A DNA stretch of 64,000 nt, from positions 3,752 to 67,751 of the forward strand of contig JAZOVZ010000106.1 in assembly GCA_045658965.1 (NCBI GenBank). Direction: 5' to 3'. Both the position numbers and the translations under genes were made by a program. The notes beneath the pieces were generated by a model. It ran no database searches. It worked only from the letters and a program-made list of their open reading frames with translations, and was not told the origin of the DNA. This document shows, in pieces, positions 16,861 through 25,596 of this stretch. The stretch comes from SVQP01 sp045658965. GTDB taxonomy: Bacteria > Bacillota > Clostridia > Oscillospirales > CAG-272. How positions within the stretch are numbered: position 1 is the first letter of the stretch; each line of letters opens with the position of its first letter.

Positions 16861-18042
16861 TTACGCAACCATATCAAGCGCGAACTTGGGCACGTAGTAA
16901 TACACCACCACGCGTGCTGCGGGTGCGGCCTCGCCCGTAACGAAATCACGGCGTGCCACCGGCACGTAAGGCGTGGGGTTGCAATCGGTCTTGCTGGAGA
17001 TCTTACCGCCACCGGTGATGTTGCCGAAGATCTCTCCCCAGCCACCGTAGTAGTTCAGATACTCCTGGAAGTCATTGTAATGGTTGTAGGTATAGAACAC
17101 GTAGCGCTCGTTGATGTCAATGATCTTGTCACCGTTGATATCAAAGCGCGCGTACACGATGCGGGCTGCTCCGCGCGTGATGCTGTGACCGTTGTTATAG
17201 ATCGCAGGGCGGTAGGCGGGATCGCAATCCGTGCCCGTGGTGCCGATGTCGATCTCGTAATACTCCAGTCTGCCGCCGCAGCCGCTGATATCGGGCAGCT
17301 CGGGCTCATAGGGGTACTTGGTCGTACTGCCCGAGAACTTTGTATGGTTGACGCGCAGATACTCGCCCCAGATGCTGTCGTCGGGATCGGTCTTTTTGGA
17401 CGTGGTGTAGTTAGCGGGAATGTTGCCAAAAGCGAACACGTACGCCGCAACCTCTTCCAGTGACACGTATGCCGCACCCTTGTGCACCTGACTGACCACT
17501 TGACCGTTGTAGTCTACAATATAATAGGTGTTGCCGTCCTCGGAGAAGGATGCGTGCGTGTTGCGCACCAGCATGCCGTTCTCGGTGGGCTGCTGCTCTG
17601 CGATGGTAGGCTTTTGATCCTGCGGCTCGATCGAGCCCGACATAAAGCCGTGCTGGGTGCGCCAGTAAGCGTCCCAGTATTCCTCTGCAGGCTCGTAGTC
17701 GCTGTAGAATTCCGCCGCCGACATATTGACGTAAGGGTCAACGTCGGGGCTGAACAAGGACTCGGGCGGTGCCTCGGTGGTAATCTCCTCGGTCGTGGGT
17801 TCTTCGGTTGTAGGCTCTTCGGTTGTTTCCTCGGTCGTAGGCTCCGTCGGTGCTTCGGTTGGCTGCTCCGTAGGCTGTTCGGTCGTGGGTTCAGGATCAG
17901 CGGTCGATTCCTGAATCGACCCTACAGGCGCAATTGTCTCGATCTGCGTCGTGTCGGCAGGCTCGGGTACAGGAAGGTCGCAGCCCAGCAGCAGCGCGCA
18001 GATCAAGAGCAACGCACCAATCAAAGTAACTGTTTTTTTCAT
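16861..18042 (-). CDS. Lipoprotein with barnase/RNase Sa-like domain
   Basis: 393 residues. The signal peptide ends in lipobox LLLG-C21, so the protein is predicted to be membrane-anchored and extracytoplasmic. Residues ~30-95 are a Thr/Glu/Pro linker. The C-terminal part resembles microbial guanyl-type ribonucleases. IPANYTT (208-214) matches the barnase loop LPDNYIT. YYEIDI carries E263. TRGAARIVY carries R290 and R294 in R-x3-R spacing (TRGTRRI in RNase Sa). FYTYNHYNDF carries H321. These align with the general base, arginines and general acid of the family. No barstar-like inhibitor gene is nearby. About 40 residues follow the fold. Function is inferred from motif order, not from a database search. 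Residues 39-47 are encoded by a GTAGGG repeat. Confidence 0.7.
   Translation of the reverse strand: MKKTVTLIGALLLICALLLGCDLPVPEPADTTQIETIAPVGSIQESTADPEPTTEQPTEQPTEAPTEPTTEETTEEPTTEEPTTEEITTEAPPESLFSPDVDPYVNMSAAEFYSDYEPAEEYWDAYWRTQHGFMSGSIEPQDQKPTIAEQQPTENGMLVRNTHASFSEDGNTYYIVDYNGQVVSQVHKGAAYVSLEEVAAYVFAFGNIPANYTTSKKTDPDDSIWGEYLRVNHTKFSGSTTKYPYEPELPDISGCGGRLEYYEIDIGTTGTDCDPAYRPAIYNNGHSITRGAARIVYARFDINGDKIIDINERYVFYTYNHYNDFQEYLNYYGGWGEIFGNITGGGKISSKTDCNPTPYVPVARRDFVTGEAAPAARVVVYYYVPKFALDMVA
17900..17925 (-). repeat. GTAGGG stem-loop repeat inside the RNase-like lipoprotein gene
   Basis: Reads GTAGGGTCGATTC-AG-GAATCGACCGC on the minus strand, the same pattern as the intergenic copies at 22.7 and 29.3 kb. 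It lies in frame and encodes VGSIQESTA in the linker. Confidence 0.75.
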
Positions 18043-18051
18043 GCTTTCTCC

Positions 18052-18759
18052 TTAAATCTCGGTTCGTCCGCAATATTTCATATCGGGTCCGTGCGCGTAC
18101 AAATGAGAGGTATCGGAATAGCAAAGCATGCGCGGTACGGTAAAGCCCGTTTTTTGGTTTTTGAATTCGATCACGGTCACACCCGTGTGGTTGTAGTGAA
18201 AGCCCGCCCAAACAAGATGCAGCGGAATATGCAAGAGGTAGGATATCAAGATCCTGCCCGTTCCCGCATGGCAAAACAGCGCGACCTTGTCGTCGCTCGG
18301 CCGGGTGATGCGGTAAACGCCGTCCTCTTCCGCATAGCCAAGGCGAGAAAGGAAATCCCTGCCGCCCGCGCTGATCTTTTCCAGCGCGTCCTGCATGCCC
18401 GAGGTAGAAAAGCCGGGACATTCAAAGGTGCGGTCAAAATCCAGATCGATCGCACCGTCGCGGCGCAGATCGACGCGGTCAACAAGCGAGACCGATTTGA
18501 GCTTGCCGTCGGGATAGGGCGTCAGCCTGTGCTCGTCACCGATCTCGTGCGACCAGGGTTCGATCGTATACTCCAGGCCCAGCAATCTGCAGGTCGGCTC
18601 GGCAGTCTGCTTTGCTCTGCCCATGGGCGAGCAAAACACGCGGTTGATCCCCGACGTGGCAAGTCTCTTGCCCACCGCCTCCGCCTGCGCCCACCCGCGC
18701 TCGGTCAGCGTGTCGGTGGTGTAGTCGGGATCACCGTGGCGAATGATGTAGAGTAACAT
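18052..18759 (-). CDS. Histidine phosphatase (phosphoglycerate mutase-like)
   Basis: 235 residues. The catalytic N-terminal RHG motif is in LLYIIRHGDPDY, followed by LTERGWAQAEAVGKRL and VFCSPMGRAKQTAEP, and the second-half His is in ALFCHAGTGRIL. This is the branch-1 histidine phosphatase layout. The enzyme would hydrolyse a phosphate monoester through a phosphohistidine intermediate. Substrate unknown; the family covers sugar phosphates, nucleotides and cofactors. It starts 10 nt after the SGNH hydrolase gene and is followed 9 nt later by the lipoprotein gene, so it is probably part of the GH127-led operon. Confidence 0.88.
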   Translation of the reverse strand: MLLYIIRHGDPDYTTDTLTERGWAQAEAVGKRLATSGINRVFCSPMGRAKQTAEPTCRLLGLEYTIEPWSHEIGDEHRLTPYPDGKLKSVSLVDRVDLRRDGAIDLDFDRTFECPGFSTSGMQDALEKISAGGRDFLSRLGYAEEDGVYRITRPSDDKVALFCHAGTGRILISYLLHIPLHLVWAGFHYNHTGVTVIEFKNQKTGFTVPRMLCYSDTSHLYAHGPDMKYCGRTEI

Positions 18760-18769
18760 GGTCCTCTCC

Positions 18770-19423
18770 TTATACGACTCTGTCGATTACCTCGCACGCG
18801 TGCAGAAGGTCTGCTGCATCCATCTTGAGGCAAGCGGTGCTTGCAGGCAAGCTGCCCACCAACTTTTTGTAAATCGCCAATGCCGCTACGCAGCTGCCTG
18901 CGTAAGAGGGGTGCGAGAGGTCGGGATCGTACAATTCGATCTCGGGATATGCCTTGCGGATCTCAAAGAAGCTCTTGCCCACGTGCGCGCACGTGCCGCC
19001 AACCTTGCGGGCTGCCGCATCGTAAGAGGCTGCCAAGCCCTCGGTCATGGTCTGATTGGTCCAGCCGAACTCATCCAGCAGATCACAGCCCTCCTTGCGT
19101 CCCCAGGTCGCGTACAGCACGGTGCGGGCGGGCTTGACCAGCTCGACGCAGCCGCAAACGCCGTGCAGAAATTCGCGGTAGTATTCCATGGCGTTGGAGC
19201 TCTGCTCCTGCAGGATCAGCACGTCATAGGAGGTCTGCTTGCATTTTTCCACGACCTCTGCGTGCAAGGCATCGTTTTCATCCAAATTCTGCCAAAGCAC
19301 TCTGCCGCCTGCGGTGACCGAGTCCACCTTGGCGTCAACCTTGTTTTCGTCAAGCAACGCCTGCAGGATCTTGGGCATATCAAAAAAGTAGGTGTAGCTG
19401 TTTCCAAGCATCAAAATTTTCAT
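18770..19423 (-). CDS. SGNH-like hydrolase/esterase
   Basis: 217 residues from ATG 19423, with AAGGAG upstream. An N-terminal block MKILMLGNSYTYF matches the SGNH block-I pattern, with the Ser in GNSY in place of GDSL. LILQEQSS supplies the block-III-like segment, and DPDLSHPSYAG near the C-terminus supplies the D-x-x-H pair. No signal peptide is present, so it is cytosolic. It may remove acyl groups from imported glycans. It sits between GH127 and the phosphatase with short gaps, in the same predicted operon. Specificity cannot be read. Confidence 0.8.
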   Translation of the reverse strand: MKILMLGNSYTYFFDMPKILQALLDENKVDAKVDSVTAGGRVLWQNLDENDALHAEVVEKCKQTSYDVLILQEQSSNAMEYYREFLHGVCGCVELVKPARTVLYATWGRKEGCDLLDEFGWTNQTMTEGLAASYDAAARKVGGTCAHVGKSFFEIRKAYPEIELYDPDLSHPSYAGSCVAALAIYKKLVGSLPASTACLKMDAADLLHACEVIDRVV

Positions 19424-19443
19424 AATCTTACTCCTTCGTAGTC

Positions 19444-21255
19444 TTATTCCTTCGTAGGCAGCCAAACCGAAATGCGTGCGTTTTGCTCATTCCAGTGCTT
19501 GCCGCACCATGCGTAGTCGGTCAGCAAAATTTGTCCCTCGTCGCTTTCCAGCACGAATCTCACCATCTCACCGGGCGCGGGCTCGATTTGATCCAGCACC
19601 AGCTTACCCTCATTCTGCACGGGCGCAAAGGGCGCGTTGATGTCACCGGGCTCCTTTTTCTCGTCACGTGCCAGCACCAGGCAGCCGTATACGTAAGCCT
19701 GCTTGCCGCCAAGCGTGACGCGCTTGACCTCGGGATGCAGAGAAAGCGTGATCACGTAGCCGTCCTGCCACGTGCAGCCAAGCTGATTGTAGCCCTTGAC
19801 TGCCTCGGTCTGCTCGCCGCAAACCGTCAGCACGGGAGCTGTGCTCCACTCGGGCACGCGCAATTTCAGCGCGAACTGCTCGGGAGCGTCAAGACCAATC
19901 TTGATCTGCACCTCGCCCTCGCCCTCGTAATCGCCCGAAAGCGTAAAGGTGACCGTCTGTCCTGCAGGCGTGGTTGCCTGCACGCTACCGCCGTGATAAC
20001 CGTTGAATACAAAGCCGTTCTCATAAGCAAGCACACCGATCAAGGGGAAGATCGCAGTGCCCGCCGCACCAATGCAAGCGCAGCAGCCGTAGTAGCCGCC
20101 CGAGGAGAACTTCTTAAAGCCGCCGATGCCAATGCCGCGGGGCTGGTAGACCAAGGGGCTGTAGCTGTCAAACGCCAAGCCGGGATACAGCTTGTTTTCC
20201 TCGCGGCTGAGCTGATCCAGACCAAACGCATTCAAACTGCCGTACAGCGCGTTGTACGCGGATTTTTCGATCTGGGAAGCGTACCATTCCTTGCCCGTCA
20301 AGCGCAGCAAGCGCTCAAGCAGACGCATCCACGTTACCGTCACGCAGGTCTCCTGCATGATGGCGTTGTCCTCCACCTGCACGGTCTGCATGACACCGGA
20401 GTGGTCAAACAGCTCGTGCGTGCAGCCTGCGCAGCCGATGATGGTAATATCGCTCGCCTCAACCGCGCGGACGAACTTTTCCACGATATGTAAGTAACGC
20501 TCCTCGCCCGTCACCTCGTAATACGCGAGTGCGCCCTCAAAATAGGACATCATTTCGTAAGCCTTGACCTGCGGATACTGGTAAGGATAGATCTCGTCCG
20601 CCTCCGCAAGCTCCAAGAGGTTGCCACCGTGGCAGCCGCCCTGATCGAGGACGTACTTGCCAAAGTCCAGGAATTTCTGCTTGCCCGTCAGCTTGTAAAG
20701 CTCGATCACGGGCTCAAGAATGGTGCTGGAGTTGAGTCCCCCCCAAGCGGCAGAGGTATCAAGAATCGACTTTTGCCCCTCGCCGTTGCCAAGATGCTTG
20801 ATCAGATAGTCCACGTGCTTTTCCATGCAGTCGAGAATACGCACCTTGAACGCCTCATCACGGCAGATACCGTAGAAATACAAGCTGCCAACGATGACGT
20901 ATTTGCGCGCCCAGATATCCCAGCCGCCAAACTCGTGCGAGACGGGATAGGAGGCAATTCTGCCAAGAGAGTCCTGCGTGTCCAGCAGATCGGACACGGT
21001 CTTGTAAAGGATCTCATAAAGCTGCTCGTCGGGGGCGTAAGCATAGGTCAGACACGCGCCGCGCATCATCTTGCCGTAGTATTCGCCTCTCCAGCCCCAG
21101 TCGCAAAAGTCGGGGCGTTCGACAAACACCTGCACGAATTTCTCCCAGCTCTCCTTGTTTTTGAGCTGCTTTTCCATAACAAATCGCGCGTGCGCATCGG
21201 CAACACCCGTGTAGCGCGCCGCACCTGCGGGGAGATAATTGTAAGCGTAATTCAT
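19444..21255 (-). CDS. GH127-family (DUF1680) glycoside hydrolase
   Basis: 603 residues from ATG 21255, with GAAAGGAG upstream. The (alpha/alpha)6 barrel contains AAWGGLNSSTIL, and the zinc/cysteine site of GH127 is visible: QETC (E302, C304) and YYGCCACIG (C391, C392). In characterised members a Zn-bound cysteine is the nucleophile that releases beta-L-arabinofuranose. Beta-sandwich regions follow (FALKLRVPEWS). No signal peptide, so it acts on imported oligosaccharides in the cytosol. The best functional guess is beta-L-arabinofuranosidase, but the family includes other activities. First gene of a predicted operon with the SGNH hydrolase. Confidence 0.87.
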   Translation of the reverse strand: MNYAYNYLPAGAARYTGVADAHARFVMEKQLKNKESWEKFVQVFVERPDFCDWGWRGEYYGKMMRGACLTYAYAPDEQLYEILYKTVSDLLDTQDSLGRIASYPVSHEFGGWDIWARKYVIVGSLYFYGICRDEAFKVRILDCMEKHVDYLIKHLGNGEGQKSILDTSAAWGGLNSSTILEPVIELYKLTGKQKFLDFGKYVLDQGGCHGGNLLELAEADEIYPYQYPQVKAYEMMSYFEGALAYYEVTGEERYLHIVEKFVRAVEASDITIIGCAGCTHELFDHSGVMQTVQVEDNAIMQETCVTVTWMRLLERLLRLTGKEWYASQIEKSAYNALYGSLNAFGLDQLSREENKLYPGLAFDSYSPLVYQPRGIGIGGFKKFSSGGYYGCCACIGAAGTAIFPLIGVLAYENGFVFNGYHGGSVQATTPAGQTVTFTLSGDYEGEGEVQIKIGLDAPEQFALKLRVPEWSTAPVLTVCGEQTEAVKGYNQLGCTWQDGYVITLSLHPEVKRVTLGGKQAYVYGCLVLARDEKKEPGDINAPFAPVQNEGKLVLDQIEPAPGEMVRFVLESDEGQILLTDYAWCGKHWNEQNARISVWLPTKE

Positions 21256-21339
21256 AGTGGACTCCTTTCTGTATCTCAGGTCGGATTTTATGTTTGTAAA
21301 AATGGTTTCGGGTTCTATTGTTTTCGCGCGGTCACGCAT

Positions 21340-21490
21340 CCGCCCGTGTCATCCTGAGCGACTCCTCTTCCTCCGCTGTCATCCTCGAGCAAGTCCCTGT
21401 GCCTAGATTCTTCGCTGCGCTCGAGAATGACAGGCACAGGGACGCCGCGAAGGATCTCGGAGGAAGAGGCGTTGCGAAGGATCTCGGGCA
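21340..21490. repeat. GTCATCCT/GAAGGATC palindrome cluster, left of the GIY-YIG gene
   Basis: Nested inverted repeats built from GTCATCCT(C/G)GAGC, TTCGCTGCGCTCGAGAATGAC and GCGAAGGATCTCGG. The longest arm pair is TCCCTGTGCCT / AGGCACAGGGA. This resembles the widespread REP-like GTCATTCTGAGC...GAAGAATC family. It fills most of the 240-bp gap between GH127 and the GIY-YIG gene. Confidence 0.75.
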
Positions 21491-21495
21491 ATATG

Positions 21496-21792
21496 TTATG
21501 TAAACACACCGGGAAACAACTGATCGGTTAAATCCACCCAACCGGGATTCATTGATTCAACCAATTCATCCTTTTTGATTCGCAAAAGACCTTTCACTTG
21601 CTTTTCTCTTAAAATGGCATCCTTTATCCATTTGTAGCTTTCGTAATAGACCAGTTTATGAACGTGATATTTTCTTGTGAATCCGTCAATCAGTTCATTT
21701 TTGTGTTCATACAATCGGCGCTGCAAATCATTTGTTACACCGACGTACATGACCCTATCGTTTTTGTTCGTTAATATGTAAACATAATACAT
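21496..21792 (-). CDS. GIY-YIG endonuclease domain protein
   Basis: 98 residues, the size of the small single-domain YhbQ/UPF0213-like group. It starts MYYVYILTNKNDRVMYVGVT, giving the GIY-equivalent YVY and YIG-equivalent YVG, and continues NDLQRRLYEHK with the catalytic-type Arg. The Glu position may be in AILREKQVKG. The family cleaves or nicks DNA; the cellular role of small members is poorly known. It is bracketed by two clusters of the same palindromic repeat, on its own between unrelated genes, so it may be linked to repeat mobility (inference). Confidence 0.85.
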   Translation of the reverse strand: MYYVYILTNKNDRVMYVGVTNDLQRRLYEHKNELIDGFTRKYHVHKLVYYESYKWIKDAILREKQVKGLLRIKKDELVESMNPGWVDLTDQLFPGVFT

Positions 21793-21807
21793 AAGCCAAT
21801 CCTCATT

Positions 21808-21965
21808 TTGTCCGCCGAGATCCTTCGCGGCGCATCTTCCTCTGAGATCCTTCGCGGCGCCGCCCCGTTGTCATTCTTGAGCGCAGCGAAGAATCTCGGG
21901 GCGGCTTGCTCGAGGATGACAGCAGAGGAAGATGCTTGCTCGAGGATGACACGGCGGAGGGGCGG
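21808..21965. repeat. GTCATCCT/GAAGGATC palindrome cluster, right of the GIY-YIG gene
   Basis: Same building blocks as the left cluster: GAGATCCTTCGCGGCGC twice, a GTCATTCTTGAGCGCAGCGAAGAATCTC hairpin flanked by GCCGCCCC/GGGGCGGC arms, and two copies of GCTTGCTCGAGGATGACA. It lies between the GIY-YIG gene and the next minus-strand gene. Confidence 0.75.
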
Positions 21966-22030
21966 TCGAGCGAACATCAGCGCAATTCATGGTGTCGCTT
22001 CAAAGACACAAGACAAAAGACCAAGCCGTC

Positions 22031-22663
22031 TCAAAAATTTGCTTCTCCGTGTTTATCTATACCGGTCATGAAATCCTGCTTGGTAACAGTAATCTGTTTT
22101 TCGGAATTGTTTTTATCCATGCCGTACATGACAAGCTCGTTGCCTTGTATAACCGTTTTATCCAACGAAACCAAGTCGCACATCTTTGAAACGTTCAAAA
22201 ACAATTTCCTTTCATAATCAAACGCAAAGCATTCATACGGACATGCCCAATAACACCCTTCAAAGACCAAGAGCTCATCAAGTTGCTTAACGTCAACCAC
22301 GATAAACGACTCCTTGCCTTCAAGTACACAATTGGGGAAATACTCAAATTCCACAGACAGCGTATCAACATTGAGCAACGTAAATCCGTATAGCGTTTTT
22401 CTAAAACAGATAAAGCGCTGACCGTTTAAAACAACAGGATAAAAGTCATTTTCATAATCGTGTTCATCGCAGCAATCACATGCATACGTGCAATCGCCAT
22501 TTTTGAAAATCACGTGCGCTTTTTCTCTATAGCTATTTTGCGTGTTGGGCTCAAATATATCAATTTCTATTTCAACGTCAAAAACACGCTTTGATATATG
22601 TTCGGAAAAATCAAAAACGAAACCTTCGGAATATTCATGTATGTATTGATTTATCAAATCCAT
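22031..22663 (-). CDS. Unrecognised 210-residue protein
   Basis: ATG 22663 follows GAAAGGAG, so translation is well supported. No signal peptide or transmembrane segment. It is rich in aromatic and acidic residues and alternates short beta-like stretches. There are two cysteine clusters (TYACDCCDEHDYEND near 60-75 and CYWACPYECF near 137-146) that might bind metal. GC is clearly lower than in the sugar genes. I do not recognise a family. It lies alone between a repeat cluster and a GTAGGG hairpin. Confidence 0.75.
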   Translation of the reverse strand: MDLINQYIHEYSEGFVFDFSEHISKRVFDVEIEIDIFEPNTQNSYREKAHVIFKNGDCTYACDCCDEHDYENDFYPVVLNGQRFICFRKTLYGFTLLNVDTLSVEFEYFPNCVLEGKESFIVVDVKQLDELLVFEGCYWACPYECFAFDYERKLFLNVSKMCDLVSLDKTVIQGNELVMYGMDKNNSEKQITVTKQDFMTGIDKHGEANF

Positions 22664-22735
22664 GACGGACTCCTTTCATTTTAAGGCGATATGATATGTA
22701 TGTAACATAAATGTTTTCCGAAATCCAAAGTGATT

Positions 22736-22760
22736 GTAGGGGCGATCAGTGATCGCCCGC
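22736..22760 (+). repeat. GTAGGG stem-loop repeat
   Basis: GTAGGGGCGATCA-GTGATCGCCCGC: a GTAGG leader, then a near-perfect hairpin closed by CGCCCGC. One of about ten copies in the window. Confidence 0.7.
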
Positions 22761-22775
22761 ACACAGCGTTGGAAC

Positions 22776-23195
22776 TTATTTCCCAAATTTCTCAGCCAGA
22801 ACGGCGATCACCAGCACAAGGATGCCAAACCCAACGATCATGCACACCTTGGTGATGGCGTCCCTTTTGTCCTGCGCCGCGTTTGCCCACGGCTTGTATT
22901 CCCTGATCTCCTCATCGATCAGTACGCGCCTGCCGAGCTTTTTTTGAATAAGCTTGTACACGCATTGCGTATCGTAATCGATCTCGTGATCGCAAAACGG
23001 GCATTTGAAATTGTATTCGGTCAGTTCCACACTGCCACCGTAATACGTGTTTCCTGATTTGCTTGCCCTGTGCCAACCGGGATCCCCCAGATGCAGCGTG
23101 CGCGTAATGGGAGTGTTTTTGTATTTGTTCCCGCATTTATGACAATAGAATTTGCCGAAAACCATCCCCATGGGGATAGAATGTGTTTTTCTCAT
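22776..23195 (-). CDS. Zinc-ribbon membrane-anchored small protein
   Basis: 139 residues from ATG 23195, preceded by AAGGAA. Two CxxC pairs, YCHKCGNKY at about 18-26 and KCPFCDHEI near 64-72, form a probable zinc ribbon. A single hydrophobic helix at the C-terminus (MIVGFGILVLVIAVLA) would anchor the protein with the ribbon in the cytosol. I do not recognise a named family. It ends close to a GTAGGG repeat and begins close to an inverted pair of the same repeat. Confidence 0.75.
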   Translation of the reverse strand: MRKTHSIPMGMVFGKFYCHKCGNKYKNTPITRTLHLGDPGWHRASKSGNTYYGGSVELTEYNFKCPFCDHEIDYDTQCVYKLIQKKLGRRVLIDEEIREYKPWANAAQDKRDAITKVCMIVGFGILVLVIAVLAEKFGK

Positions 23196-23234
23196 AATGC
23201 AGTTCCTTTCCAAAGAATATTTTACACACGAACC

Positions 23235-23304
23235 GTAGGGCAGGGGCTTGCTCCTGCCGCGAATATATGTACACTTTTTCTGCGGGAGCAAGCCCCCGCC
23301 CTAC
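23235..23304. repeat. Inverted pair of GTAGGG stem-loops
   Basis: GTAGGGCAGGGGCTTGCTCC... on the plus strand faces its inverted copy ending ...GGAGCAAGCCCCCGCCCTAC. The two copies could also pair with each other as a 25-bp stem with an AT-rich loop. Confidence 0.75.
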
Positions 23305-23306
23305 AA

Positions 23307-23440
23307 TTACACTTTCGTCAGACACACGACAGATTCTACGTGTCCGGTACGTGGGAACATATCAACAGGTGTAACCTTGCGCGCACCATCGCGCTCGTAC
23401 CCAGCGTCAGATGCGTATCGGATGTATGGATCGCATGAAA
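23307..23440 (-). pseudogene. Detached duplicate of the rlmD 3' end
   Basis: The frame reads VSCDP...GYE...KVTPVDMFPRTGHVESVVCLTKV, matching the last ~40 codons of the intact rlmD at 25.6 kb. About 60 bp around TTCTACGTGTCCGGTACGTG are nearly identical. It has no start of its own and lies on the far side of the metallophosphoesterase gene. It looks like a duplicated attachment end or a remnant of an older rlmD. Confidence 0.75.
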
Positions 23441-23517
23441 CGGCGCATCCGCACCAACGTGCAGAGATATATGAAACAGTTACATGGGGACTTCTTCCCA
23501 ACACAACTTGTTAAAAT

Positions 23518-25554
23518 TCATTCAAGTAATATAGGCATGACAGAGTCCCTTCGCAACCCTTTTTCAAGTACTTCGTTATTCCAATCCCTCAGTACATGAT
23601 TGTCAAATAGCCTTTGCAATGCATTCACTCGTCTAGACAATGCATACGGGCTGTTCTTAATGTCTACCGTTTCCAAAGTGGACAAAACAGGCTCAGAAGG
23701 AACCGCAGGCAACAACTCGCTTCCTCCACTTTCCAACAACTTTTGTTCCAAAATCGGATTATGGTCATGCAACAATGAACGAATATCCGGATACGGTATT
23801 ACCAATCCAAAGATAGGAGAGTTATAAAAAGTTATCGTTCCTTTTTCGACATTAAACATTATGTGATTTAGAGAATCAATATCCACGATCGTTCCATGTA
23901 TGGTTCCTGACCCGCCAATACTCCGTACATATTCAGCAACTTGCTCCTGTGCACGGCGCAAAGGCGACAATGCTAACAAATACATCCTAACCATATCCAG
24001 AAAGCGCCTATTGTACATATCCAAATTTACAGTCTTATCAATTTTTTTAATACTGCCGCCATTGCAGATGTACATGCCCTTAGACGAGGTCAGAAAAAAT
24101 CCATAATAACCTTGTTGCTTAATCATGATCAATTTAGCATCATATTTTTCCATCTGGTATTCCAGCGTTCCTGTCCCTAAAAAATTGGTATTCATGTAAC
24201 GATAAAACTCTCTGAATTCTCCGAGAGTTATAGTACGATAACCATCGGGGTCCGAAGCGAACGGATTTCTAGGTTTATAGATCGTGGCATGTTTAAAAGC
24301 AAATCTCTTGCTTTCATATCCAATCTGATTATCCGAAAAAATATAAGTGTTGTTTTCCCAATTATTATAGAAATTCTTATGAGTATGTCCCGAAAAGAAC
24401 ACGCAATTTGACGGAACCTCACCAGAATCCAACCAATCGTATACTGGTGTGTGAGTGAGCACCACAAGCGTGGCATGACTTCTCCGTGCCATTGTTTGTG
24501 CCTTCCGAAAAGCTTTTATCCACCGATCTGAAAGTTGCTTCTCCTTCTCGGGGCATACGGCTTCTCCATAAATACAGTGGTTTGCATTGAAATCATCATT
24601 TTTTGCAGCATATCCAACCCCCCCAACGATAATAGCATTAGAATAGGATAACATCTGCAAGTCGAACGACTCAGAGTTTTCTCCTTGATTGAGCGGTAAT
24701 AATTCTTGTGTTTTTTCGTCTCTTTTCCAAGGTGCGTGGAATGAACCTAATGTAGTAACACCATCGTTCAAAAAGCGAATGCCTAACTCCTTTAATAGTT
24801 TAGAATAAGCATCGCTACATTCCTCAAATGTGGAAAAATCCCACATTTCATGGTTTCCCAATATAGCGTAGATGTATTGAGATGAACGGTGATCTTTATA
24901 TTTTTCAGCCCATCCATAAGCAAGTCCTTGCTCTGTTTCACGTAGCGACCTATACAGTTCTCGTCTTCTCAGCACTTCCGTTATTATATATTTGGGAAGA
25001 CTATTACCCGTGAGCATTTTCTCTGTAATATGTCCTCCCTTCAGCCGTTTGTTTTCCCATTTCTCAATGATTTCATTACACTCGTGAAGCTCCTTTTCTA
25101 TTGGAGCACGCAAGGCCATAATGGAATTATAAGAATCATCCACAATATTTTTCCAAGTCTGGATGAATGCTGAATAGAAAGCTTTCGCAATCAAGAAACA
25201 AGATGCAATATCGCCCCCGAAAAAAACCACTGGAGATTTAAAGGCACGAATCTCGCTTTCAATATCTCCCGTCAACAATTTCCTCGCAACACTATCAATA
25301 TAATCAACAATTTTCTCGTCCTGAACTCCTTGTCCATACGATGCCAAAATATGTTGATCCAAATGCAAATCGCTAATATAATAAATGCCAATATTATGCT
25401 GATTAAATTTGTTGTTTTTCTGCAAAAAATCAGGTAATGTCGTTTTTATCACAGACGGGGAGTGCAAAGAAACCTTGTCCGAATCTTCTTCACAAAGCAA
25501 CTTGGGAAACATCGTGTTACTATTTAGGTTATAGCATTTTTCCCAAATACTCAT
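23518..25554 (-). CDS. Calcineurin-like metallophosphoesterase, 678 residues
   Basis: AAAGGAG supports ATG 25554. The five metallophosphoesterase motifs are present: ISDLHLDQH near 60, FFGGD near 111, GNHEMWD near 232, LTHTPVYDW near 365 and FSGHTHKNF near 385. The ~280-residue C-terminal part is unrecognised; it includes a GRIxPyl-like beta segment (GSGTIHGTIVDID). The enzyme would hydrolyse phosphomonoesters or phosphodiesters with two metal ions; substrate unknown. It is much more AT-rich than its neighbours and is bounded by two copies of the rlmD 3' end, so it was probably acquired by insertion there. A host-defence or phage-linked role is possible but not shown. Confidence 0.85.
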   Translation of the reverse strand: MSIWEKCYNLNSNTMFPKLLCEEDSDKVSLHSPSVIKTTLPDFLQKNNKFNQHNIGIYYISDLHLDQHILASYGQGVQDEKIVDYIDSVARKLLTGDIESEIRAFKSPVVFFGGDIASCFLIAKAFYSAFIQTWKNIVDDSYNSIMALRAPIEKELHECNEIIEKWENKRLKGGHITEKMLTGNSLPKYIITEVLRRRELYRSLRETEQGLAYGWAEKYKDHRSSQYIYAILGNHEMWDFSTFEECSDAYSKLLKELGIRFLNDGVTTLGSFHAPWKRDEKTQELLPLNQGENSESFDLQMLSYSNAIIVGGVGYAAKNDDFNANHCIYGEAVCPEKEKQLSDRWIKAFRKAQTMARRSHATLVVLTHTPVYDWLDSGEVPSNCVFFSGHTHKNFYNNWENNTYIFSDNQIGYESKRFAFKHATIYKPRNPFASDPDGYRTITLGEFREFYRYMNTNFLGTGTLEYQMEKYDAKLIMIKQQGYYGFFLTSSKGMYICNGGSIKKIDKTVNLDMYNRRFLDMVRMYLLALSPLRRAQEQVAEYVRSIGGSGTIHGTIVDIDSLNHIMFNVEKGTITFYNSPIFGLVIPYPDIRSLLHDHNPILEQKLLESGGSELLPAVPSEPVLSTLETVDIKNSPYALSRRVNALQRLFDNHVLRDWNNEVLEKGLRRDSVMPILLE

Positions 25555-25596
25555 ATCAAGCTCCTTTATGTAAAAATCCGACTTAATTTTATAAGA

